Shown: positions 8,883 to 14,843 of the stretch, one piece after another
Position numbering within the stretch: position 1 is the stretch's first letter
Layout of the letters: each line of letters starts with the position of its first letter
DNA from: an uncultured Clostridia bacterium
GTDB taxonomy: Bacteria > Bacillota > Clostridia > Oscillospirales > UBA644
Length of the DNA stretch: 40,351 nucleotides
Reading direction: 5' to 3'
Assembly: GCA_944386295.1 (NCBI GenBank)
Contig: CALXAO010000103.1
Span: forward strand, 1-40,351
Translations under genes and position numbers: made by a program
The notes under the pieces: generated by a model
Told to the model about the DNA's origin: nothing
Database searches by the model: none
Seen by the model: the letters and a program-made list of their open reading frames with translations, nothing else

Positions 8883-8899
8883 GGTCAGAAAAAGTCAAA
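8883..8899 (+). promoter_or_regulatory. second CtsR operator, upstream of the -35
   Basis: Plus strand reads GGTCAGA-AAA-AGTCAAA. One mismatch to the CtsR direct-repeat consensus in the first heptad, a perfect second heptad and a fitting three-base spacer. It sits 10 bases beyond the -35 box and is opposite in orientation to the downstream box, giving an inverted pair of operators flanking the promoter. Confidence 0.75.
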
Positions 8900-8994
8900 T
8901 TTTATATTTCTATTTTAATATATTTATATATTTTCTTTATTTTTTAATAATTTTCTTTATTTTTCTCAATTTTATAAAAATTTTATTTTTTTAA
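8900..8994. repeat. extreme AT block with a 14-base direct repeat
   Basis: This stretch has 95 bases with no G on the plus strand and only five C. It contains the identical 14-mer TTTTCTTTATTTTT at 8931-8944 and 8951-8964, a 20-base period of about two helical turns. It fills the gap between the divergent ctsR and radical-SAM promoters. No gene is visible in it. Bent or easily melted DNA, or an UP element, is possible. Confidence 0.75.
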
Positions 8995-9033
8995 CAGAAT
9001 CTCGCAATTTTTTGTGATGTCACCAATTTCCTC

Positions 9034-9062
9034 TTTACATATTCGAACAAATATGCTATAAT
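9034..9062 (+). promoter_or_regulatory. sigma-A promoter of the radical-SAM/HhH operon
   Basis: -35 TTTACA (9034-9039), 17-base spacer, -10 TATAAT (9057-9062) preceded by TGC, an extended -10. The expected start is near 9069, which gives a leader of about 28 bases to the ATG at 9097. Confidence 0.85.
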
Positions 9063-9096
9063 AAAAATACAAATGTTTGATTTTAGGAGACAAACT

Positions 9097-10368
9097 ATGG
9101 AACAAAAATTATTTACACGCATTTTTCACCAAACGGAACCTTCCCTGTCCGATCGATTTCGAATTCTGACCGAAGGGGCCAAGTATGACGTGTCCTGCTC
9201 TTCATCCGGATCCGACCGACAGGGATGCTTTGCAGGAGGAATCTGTCATACTTTTACGCCTGACGGTCGCTGTGTCTCGCTTCTAAAAATTCTCATGAGC
9301 AACGATTGCCGATACCAATGCCGATACTGTCCGAACCGCAAGGATCTGGATATTCCCCGAGCAACCCTTTCCCCCACAGAATTATGTGAAATTACCGACA
9401 GTTTTTACCGACGCAACTACATTGAAGGCCTTTTTCTATCCTCCGCCGTATTCAACACTCCAGATATTACCATGGAACGAATGCTGCAAGCAGTAATCTT
9501 ACTACGAAAGGTATACCGTTTCCAAGGATATATTCACATGAAAGCCATTCCGGGCTGTGACCCTCTACTGATTCGCCGGGCAGCGGAATATGCCGACCGA
9601 ATGAGTGTAAACACTGAACTGCCTTCCCGTGCTGGATTACAGCGTTTAGCTCCTCAGAAAAAACCCGAACACTTGGCAGCACCGATGACACAGCTGGCAC
9701 AGATTTGGCGGGAACGAAAAGAAACCGGGCAAAGAATTCTTCCAGCCGGACAAACCACACAGATGATTGTGGGTGCAACGCCGGATAGGGACGCCACGAT
9801 TTTAGCCCTGACAGAACGGCTTTATTTGCGGTACGGCATGAAACGGGTCTATTATTCGGCCTATTCTCCAGTGGGAGACCCGAAAGTACTGCCTACTGAG
9901 CCAGAAGACCGACTACGGGAAAACCGGTTGTACCAGGCCGATTGGCTGCTGCGCTTTTACGGATTTTCCGCTGGAGAGTTGCTTGCCCCGGGAGAAAATT
10001 TGGACCCAGACTTGGATCCAAAGTCAGCATGGGCCCTGCGCAATCCCCAGCAATTTCCGATTGAAATCAACACAGCCCCCTATGAGATGCTCCTTCGCGT
10101 TCCTGGAATCGGAATTCGTTCTGCCCACCGAATTTTGCAGGCCCGCAAAGAAACACAACTAACCTGTGAGGACCTGCAGAAGATGAAAGTCGTTTTGCGT
10201 CGGGCGTCTCATTTTATCCTTTGCAACGGAAAATATCAGGGCTGCGGTGAAAATCGGACAATACTCCGGTCCCGACTTCTGATTCCCGGCGCAAGGCAGG
10301 TTTCCCCAGACCAGTATTCCCTTTTTTCCACAGTACAAACAGCAATGACCCTGACAGGAGAACTATAA
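9097..10368 (+). CDS. putative DNA modification/repair radical SAM protein with helix-hairpin-helix
   Basis: Member of the radical SAM family annotated as putative DNA modification/repair proteins (TIGR03916-type). The [4Fe-4S]-binding motif is CRYQCRYC (Cys71, Cys75, Cys78 in C-x3-C-x2-C spacing). The C-terminal region has a helix-hairpin-helix, VPGIGIRSAHRIL at about residues 335-347, typical of non-specific DNA binding. The length of 423 residues is normal for the family. An upstream ATG at 9073 is in frame, but AGGAG at 9085-9089 places the start at 9097. The stop is one base before the partner gene. The reaction is unknown: DNA contact follows from the HhH, radical chemistry from the cysteines. 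Confidence 0.85.
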   Translation: MEQKLFTRIFHQTEPSLSDRFRILTEGAKYDVSCSSSGSDRQGCFAGGICHTFTPDGRCVSLLKILMSNDCRYQCRYCPNRKDLDIPRATLSPTELCEITDSFYRRNYIEGLFLSSAVFNTPDITMERMLQAVILLRKVYRFQGYIHMKAIPGCDPLLIRRAAEYADRMSVNTELPSRAGLQRLAPQKKPEHLAAPMTQLAQIWRERKETGQRILPAGQTTQMIVGATPDRDATILALTERLYLRYGMKRVYYSAYSPVGDPKVLPTEPEDRLRENRLYQADWLLRFYGFSAGELLAPGENLDPDLDPKSAWALRNPQQFPIEINTAPYEMLLRVPGIGIRSAHRILQARKETQLTCEDLQKMKVVLRRASHFILCNGKYQGCGENRTILRSRLLIPGARQVSPDQYSLFSTVQTAMTLTGEL

Positions 10369-10369
10369 T

Positions 10370-11110
10370 ATGCTCATTTATGAATATTCCGGAACCTTGA
10401 ACGGATTTCTGTGCACCGTGTTTGAAGCCTGGAAACAACGAGAATACCCAGATCTTATTACTGACAGTCAATGCATTCAAATTCCTCTGGCCTATACCCT
10501 GCGCACAGTAAAAGAAACCTCGGAACAGGCATTCAGGATCCGGACAGGAATTGGAAATCTACTGGGCAACAGCGGCCTAACAGAAATAGATCAAGGATTT
10601 TCCTCAGGCCGCTCAGATCGTAATATGATTCTATTTCATTGGATTATGGCACTATTCCGTTACGGCGAAAAAATTCAAAAAATGTTTTCCGACCAACGGG
10701 TTCTGGACTTCAAACAGATGGTTTCAGCTGTTTCACTGGAAATTCATCGAATGCATGGATTTCTTCGATTCCAGCAGACCCAGGAAGGTCTTTGGTTCAG
10801 TGAATATGCACCGGACAATGACATTACAGCATTTTTAATGCCTCATTTTTTTCGCCGCTTACCAGATCAGCCGCTACTGCTGTTAGACCGGCGCAGAAAC
10901 AAATGCGGAATTTCTAACACTCGGGAATGGAAGGTAACTACTCTGCCGGAAAACCTGCATCTGACGAAAACCGATGTGGAACAGAATTTGCAAATGTTTT
11001 GGAAACAGTATTATAAAACAGTGAACATTGCCTCCCGGAATAATTCCCGTTTGCAGGCGAATTACCTTCCTCGCCGTTACCGGTCCTTCCTGCCCGAAAT
11101 GGAGGAATAA
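10370..11110 (+). CDS. probable DNA metabolism protein, partner of the radical SAM gene (TIGR03915/DUF4130 type)
   Basis: This 246-residue protein is the usual downstream partner of the radical-SAM/HhH protein. Family hallmarks are visible in the C-terminal half: APDNDITAFLMPHFFRRLPDQ, then near the end FWKQYYKTVNIASRNN and LQANYLPRRYRSFLPEM. In other genomes a uracil-DNA glycosylase-like domain follows in the same polypeptide (known of the family); here the protein stops at PEMEE without it. AGGAG lies nine bases before the ATG, and one base separates it from the preceding stop, so the two are surely co-translated. Enzymatic activity is unknown. Confidence 0.8.
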   Translation: MLIYEYSGTLNGFLCTVFEAWKQREYPDLITDSQCIQIPLAYTLRTVKETSEQAFRIRTGIGNLLGNSGLTEIDQGFSSGRSDRNMILFHWIMALFRYGEKIQKMFSDQRVLDFKQMVSAVSLEIHRMHGFLRFQQTQEGLWFSEYAPDNDITAFLMPHFFRRLPDQPLLLLDRRRNKCGISNTREWKVTTLPENLHLTKTDVEQNLQMFWKQYYKTVNIASRNNSRLQANYLPRRYRSFLPEMEE

Positions 11111-11367
11111 TGTGTTTTCAACCGAAAGATACAGGCAAAACCGTATCACATTAGTCAAAAACCGTTCTGTCTTTATAGTAAACCCGGGAATAGAAAAAAA
11201 GAGCTGCTCCATCGTCCAGATTCTTTCCGGGCAATGGAGCAGGTTTCTGCATTCGCTGCGGCTCTCTTGTAGTTTTTCCCACCAGACACGATTCAGGAAA
11301 CCGGATTGACTCCGTTCCGGAACTGCGCTGCTTTTCGCTAAAAGGAGTACTTATATAAGCATTTCTT
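11111..11367. other. intergenic, no gene seen apart from a minus-strand terminator
   Basis: Between the DNA-metabolism gene and the decayed minus-strand gene I find no frame with family-like sequence or a ribosome site on either strand. The open frames crossing it (for example 11028-11309 plus) have no start signal and lie partly inside the upstream gene. The only structure is the hairpin at 11194-11242. It may hold the fully eroded 3-prime end of the pseudogene. Confidence 0.6.
11194..11242 (-). terminator. minus-strand intrinsic terminator beyond the pseudogene
   Basis: Minus strand: CTGCTCCAT (11242-11234), a 21-base loop, ATGGAGCAG (11212-11204), three bases, then seven T (11200-11194). 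The stem is perfect and the T run strong, though the loop is long. It would have terminated the gene now decayed at 11368-11973 and reads toward the 3-prime end of the plus-strand DNA-metabolism gene. Confidence 0.7.
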
Positions 11368-11973
11368 TTATCTCTTTACACTCCAAAGGCAAATGCCTCC
11401 GGGCTTTGTCCTCCACCCTAAAACTGTAATGCCGTCCAAATCCGGCTTCTTTTCCAAGGCTTCAAAACCTCCAGTCGGCACTCCAGTATGTTGCCTTCGT
11501 TATCGGCATTCACACCAATCTCGCCAAAATAGTAGGCATTCATATTTTTGGTATGCTAGTACATTTCTTCAGCGGTGCAGGGAACTTGGCCATAAAAAGT
11601 TCTCCTCGCAGTTTTAATACTGCAATTTTTATCTGGGATCGATTTATATAAAGCTAAAAAATCTGCCGCAGACTTGAGTGCAATTGTCTTAAAATATTGA
11701 TACTCCGCCAGTGTCAGAGGAGACTTCTCAGTCTCAAAGAGCACATCCGAATCTGCATCCCAGACTTCCAGTTCACAGGCAGCTTCCTGCACAATTATAA
11801 TTTCGGCAATGGCATCTACATCCGAGCTAACCATACAGATAGGATTTGATTTCCTTCGCCATCTTCTGCCTGGCAACTTCAAAGCGTTCGCCTCTGGTAA
11901 AGGTACCAGGAGATTGAGCAGCATAGAGTAAGGTGTCATTACCATTATGTTCACACATGCAGAGGATATTCAT
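11368..11973 (-). pseudogene. decayed gene with one nonsense codon and two frameshifts
   Basis: Coding sense continues across three broken pieces. Piece 1 starts at ATG 11973 (MNILCMCEHNGND) and stops at TAG 11829-11827. Piece 2 continues in another frame from about 11850 (DVDAIAEIIIVQEAA). It meets TAG at 11558-11556 after PCTAEEMY, where CAG would restore Gln, and goes on as HTKNMNAYYFGEIGVNADNEGN. Near 11475 one base appears lost. Piece 3 reads GFEALEKKPDLDGITVLGW to a stop at 11370-11368. From memory, pieces align in order with an intact clostridial protein, perhaps with a DinB-like C-terminal part, but I cannot name the family with certainty. No ribosome site precedes the ATG; the tRNA terminator lies six bases upstream. 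Confidence 0.75.
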
Positions 11974-11979
11974 AAGAAT

Positions 11980-12009
11980 AAAGACGACTACTTTGTAGTA
12001 GTCGTCTTT
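11980..12009 (-). terminator. terminator of the tRNA operon
   Basis: Perfect 12-base inverted repeat (AAAGACGACTAC with GTAGTCGTCTTT) and a six-base loop, three bases after the CCA of tRNA-His. It is followed on the minus strand by the T-rich ATTCTTATG. It abuts the ATG of the pseudogene. Confidence 0.8.
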
Positions 12010-12012
12010 ATA

Positions 12013-12090
<78 letters not shown>

Positions 12091-12123
12091 ATATATAAAA
12101 CCAATCCGAGAAGAATCTCCGAA

Positions 12124-12200
12124 TGGCGTGTCCGGAGGGACTCGAACCCCCAACCTACTGCTTAGAAGGCAGTTGCTCTATCCTGCTGAGCTACGGACAC
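12124..12200 (-). tRNA. tRNA-Arg (anticodon TCT)
   Basis: Minus-strand cloverleaf of 77 bases. Acceptor GTGTCCG pairs with CGGACAC, anticodon loop CTTCTAA sits in stem ACTGC/GCAGT, the T-loop GTTCGAGTC is normal, discriminator is G73 and CCA is encoded (12126-12124). It reads AGA and AGG. It is second in the operon. Confidence 0.96.
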
Positions 12201-12207
12201 ATAAAAA

Positions 12208-12281
12208 TGGAGCGGATGATGAGAATCGAACTCACACAATCAGCTTGGGAAGCTGATGTTCTACCACTAAACTACACCCGC
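12208..12281 (-). tRNA. tRNA-Gly (anticodon CCC)
   Basis: Minus-strand cloverleaf of 74 bases. Acceptor GCGGGTG pairs with CATCCGC (one G-T), anticodon loop TTCCCAA sits in stem TCAGC/GCTGA, the T-loop is GTTCGATTC and CCA is encoded (12210-12208). Anticodon CCC reads only GGG. It is first in the operon. Confidence 0.95.
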
Positions 12282-12297
12282 ATCTTTCAGCTTATAC

Positions 12298-12326
12298 ATT
12301 ATATCATAAATCCTGTCATATTGCAA
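12298..12326 (-). promoter_or_regulatory. sigma-A promoter of the tRNA operon
   Basis: Minus strand: -35 TTGCAA (12326-12321), 17-base spacer, -10 TATAAT (12303-12298). The predicted start is near 12291, about 10 bases before tRNA-Gly. Confidence 0.85.
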
Positions 12327-12433
12327 GAGGTTAAATGTGGTTTTTTTGTTAAACCCAATTTAAACAAAAAAAATTGCCATCAATAAATTTTGTTTTTCCC
12401 CGCAAAATAGAAAAGGAATGAAACGGAGCAATA

Positions 12434-12455
12434 GCGTTTTTTTCCCGCAAAACGC
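12434..12455. other. small inverted repeat upstream of the coat-like genes
   Basis: GCGTTTT (12434-12440) and AAAACGC (12449-12455) form a perfect seven-base inverted repeat with an eight-base loop, 50 bases before the ATG at 12506. It could be an operator or leader hairpin. I see no clear sigma-A, sigma-E, sigma-G or sigma-K promoter in the 12327-12505 gap. Confidence 0.35.
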
Positions 12456-12505
12456 CACAATTCCGAAAAATTCCATGTCAAATAAAAAAAACGGAGGAAT
12501 AAACC

Positions 12506-12688
12506 ATGTCCAATCTGACGTCCAAAGAGCTGACCGGTTTGGAAGACTTGCTCAGCAAAGAATCCCTTTTGATTAAAAAATTTCAGATACTGGCGGAAAC
12601 AACCAATGACGCACAAGTTAAAGACCAGCTCAACTGCATTGCAAACAAGCATCAAAATCATTACAACACCCTATTTTCTCAGCTGTAA
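12506..12688 (+). CDS. small spore-coat-associated protein (CotF-like partner), 60 residues
   Basis: A helical 60-residue protein (SNLTSKELTGLEDLLSKE...HQNHYNTLFSQL). From memory it resembles small clostridial proteins encoded just before CotF-type spore coat proteins. The motif of alternating Leu and charged residues ending in HQNHYNTL suggests a truncated two-helix ferritin-like fold. CGGAGG lies eight bases before the ATG. It precedes the next gene by 12 bases, so the two are probably co-transcribed. No secretion signal or membrane segment is seen. Function is inferred only from family and neighbour. Confidence 0.75.
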   Translation: MSNLTSKELTGLEDLLSKESLLIKKFQILAETTNDAQVKDQLNCIANKHQNHYNTLFSQL

Positions 12689-12700
12689 GGAGGGAAAAAC

Positions 12701-12979
12701 GTGAATTCGAACTGTCCGAACTGCTATAGTGAAAAAGAAATTCTCGATGACGCTTTAGACGCCCAAAAATCAGTAACATCACTGTATAACGTCTTTACAA
12801 ACGAAATGGTTCATCCTCAACTGCGGAACACTATATTGAATATTTTAAAGGAAGAACATGAGATCCAATTTAACGTGTTCGACACTATGCAAACCAAAGG
12901 ATATTACAGTATTCCTGCAGCTGAACAGCAAAAAATCGACCAGACAAAACAAACCTATCAAGCACAGGTCAATCAGTAA
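12701..12979 (+). CDS. CotF-family spore coat protein, 92 residues (GTG start)
   Basis: Short helical protein of the CotF type: CPNCYSEKEILDDALDAQKS, then LYNVFTNEMVHPQLRNTILNILKEEHEIQFNVFDTM with the paired-helix pattern and conserved EEH, and a C-terminal YYSIPAAEQQKIDQ. Such proteins are found in the coat of clostridial spores and have a ferritin-like two-helix core. The start is GTG at 12701, with AAGGAGG seven bases upstream overlapping the end of the previous gene. An N-terminal CPNC pair could form disulfides or bind metal. This gene is the main evidence that the organism sporulates. Confidence 0.8.
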   Translation: MNSNCPNCYSEKEILDDALDAQKSVTSLYNVFTNEMVHPQLRNTILNILKEEHEIQFNVFDTMQTKGYYSIPAAEQQKIDQTKQTYQAQVNQ

Positions 12980-13017
12980 ACAAAACTCACAAACAGAAAA
13001 AAATTTGTCCAAAACAA

Positions 13018-13049
13018 AAGAACGGCAGGAAATATTTCCTGCCGTTCTT
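13018..13049 (-). terminator. 32-base perfect palindrome, terminator between convergent coat and thrS genes
   Basis: A 16-base arm (AAGAACGGCAGGAAAT) is followed directly by its exact reverse complement. On the minus strand it lies three bases after the thrS stop and is followed by TTGTTTTGG. On the plus strand the following TCAGTC is not T-rich. It is therefore best as the thrS terminator, but it could block readthrough from both sides. Confidence 0.85.
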
Positions 13050-13052
13050 CAG

Positions 13053-14822
13053 TCAATCGATAGTTTTATTCTGAATTTTCTGTTGAATTTCTTCCCAAAA
13101 CGCCTCCATCGTAAGACTGCCGCGATCACCCTCTTTTCGGCTCCGGACCGACACCGTGCCAGATTCCTGTTCCTTTTCCCCCAGAATTAACATATAGGGC
13201 ACCTTTTCCAATTGCGCTTCCCGAATTTTGTAGCCGATTTTCTCATTTCGGTCGTCCAATTCACAACGCAGGCCTCGTTCGGAGAGCACTCGATAAACAG
13301 AATCGGCATAATCCATCATTTTTTCACTAATAGGCAAAATCTTCACTTGTACCGGCGCTAGCCAAGTAGGAAATGCACCTGCATATTTTTCAATTAACAA
13401 TGCCAATGTCCGCTCGTAGCAACCGATCGAAGTACGGTGAATAATATATGGATTCTTTTTGCTTCCGTCTCGATCTACATATTCCATCCCAAACTTTTCG
13501 GCCAGCATCTGATCAATTTGAATTGTGATAAGCGTATCCTCTTTTCCGTGAACATTACGGATTTGAATGTCCAACTTTGGACCATAAAAAGCGGCTTCGC
13601 CGATCCCAACAGTATAGGGAATCTGCAGATGATCTAAAATACGTTGCATTGCTCCTTGCGCCTCAGCCCACTGTTCAGGCGTACCAATATATTTTTCCCG
13701 ATTTTTAGGATCCCACTGGGAAAAGCGATAGCTTACATCTTCATACAGCCCCAGAGTTTTTAGCATATAAGCAGTTAATTCCAAACAACTCTTAAATTCC
13801 GCTTCCAACTGCTCCGGCGTACACATCAAATGCCCTTCGGAAATTGTAAACTGCCGCACCCGAATCAATCCGTGCATTTCCCCAGAATCCTCGTTACGGA
13901 AAAGTGTGGAAGTTTCATTGTAACGAAGCGGCAAATCACGATAAGATCGGTTACGATTCAAATATGCCTGATACTGGAAAGGACAGGTCATCGGCCGGAG
14001 TGCCATAACCTCGTCGTCCTTTTCCGGATCTCCGATAACAAACATTCCATCCCGATAATGGTCCCAGTGCCCGGAAACTTTATACAAGTCACTTTTAGCC
14101 ATATACGGAGTTTTTGTTAACTGCCAGCCCCGCTGTTGCTCTGTATCCTCTACAAAACGCTGCAGAGTCTGAATAATCCGAGCACCTTTGGGAAGCAGAA
14201 TCGGCAAGCCCTGTCCAATCAATTCTGAAGTAGTAAACAATTCCAACTCTCGACCTAGTTTATTATGGTCCCGTTTCTTGGCCTCTTCCACAAACTGCAA
14301 ATAAGCCTCTAAATCGGCCTGACGAAAAAACGCAGTGCCATAAATCCGCTGGAGCATTTTATTTTTGCTATCCCCTCGCCAATAAGCGCCAGTACACTGG
14401 GTCAATTTAAATGCCTTGACCTTCTTGGTATAATTCACATGGGGGCCAGCACACAAGTCCACAAATTCTCCCTGTTTGTAAAACGAAAGTTCCGCATCTT
14501 CCGGAAGATCCCGAATCAACTCCAGCTTATAGGGTTCTTTCCGCTGGGTCATTAACTCCACTGCCTCCCGCCGAGACAGAACAAACCGCTCAATTTTTAA
14601 GTTCTCCGAAACAATCTTCTTCATTTCTTGCTCCAAAGAAATCAAAACTTCTGGAGTAATACTGATGTTCAGGTCAATATCATAATAAAATCCGTTTTCA
14701 ATAGCCGGACCAATAGCAAGTTTTGCCTGTGGATACAGGCGTTTGACAGCCTGGGCTAGGATATGAGACGCACTGTGTCTGAGACAGGCCAACTCTTCCG
14801 CACTTTTTACCTCTTCACTCAT
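13053..14822 (-). CDS. thrS: threonine--tRNA ligase lacking the TGS domain
   Basis: Class II synthetase charging tRNA-Thr. It begins directly with the editing domain (RHSASHILAQAVKRLYP, then VDLCAGPHV). The catalytic core has the zinc Cys in RPMTCPFQYQ, a His in GEMHGLIRVRQFT and a third His in IIHRTSIG. The anticodon-binding domain ends the protein. At 589 residues it is about 55 shorter than the usual enzyme because the N-terminal TGS domain is absent. The frame is open to 14843, directly at the stop of the DUF4340 gene. I prefer the ATG at 14822, which has GGAAG nine bases upstream. No T-box leader is present; it sits at the end of the Gld-like operon. Confidence 0.95.
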   Translation of the reverse strand: MSEEVKSAEELACLRHSASHILAQAVKRLYPQAKLAIGPAIENGFYYDIDLNISITPEVLISLEQEMKKIVSENLKIERFVLSRREAVELMTQRKEPYKLELIRDLPEDAELSFYKQGEFVDLCAGPHVNYTKKVKAFKLTQCTGAYWRGDSKNKMLQRIYGTAFFRQADLEAYLQFVEEAKKRDHNKLGRELELFTTSELIGQGLPILLPKGARIIQTLQRFVEDTEQQRGWQLTKTPYMAKSDLYKVSGHWDHYRDGMFVIGDPEKDDEVMALRPMTCPFQYQAYLNRNRSYRDLPLRYNETSTLFRNEDSGEMHGLIRVRQFTISEGHLMCTPEQLEAEFKSCLELTAYMLKTLGLYEDVSYRFSQWDPKNREKYIGTPEQWAEAQGAMQRILDHLQIPYTVGIGEAAFYGPKLDIQIRNVHGKEDTLITIQIDQMLAEKFGMEYVDRDGSKKNPYIIHRTSIGCYERTLALLIEKYAGAFPTWLAPVQVKILPISEKMMDYADSVYRVLSERGLRCELDDRNEKIGYKIREAQLEKVPYMLILGEKEQESGTVSVRSRKEGDRGSLTMEAFWEEIQQKIQNKTID

Positions 14823-14843
14823 TTCTATCTTCTTCCTTTCCAT

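Noticed and set aside
10214-10480. minus-strand open frame across the radical-SAM/partner junction
   Set aside because: Antisense shadow over two well-supported genes, without a ribosome site.
11028-11617. two plus-strand open frames (11028-11309 and 11393-11617)
   Set aside because: The first begins inside the DNA-metabolism gene in another frame. The second is antisense to the readable pseudogene. Neither has a start signal.
12346-12376. near-palindrome GTTAAA...TTTAAAC flanked by T and A runs
   Set aside because: Weak AT-only pairing with an imperfect stem. It could be a bidirectional terminator but cannot be told from chance in such AT-rich DNA.
12123-12386. plus-strand open frame of 87 codons
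   Set aside because: It runs through the reverse complement of tRNA-Arg and tRNA-Gly; the MACPEGLEPPTYC sequence is the known false translation of tRNA genes.
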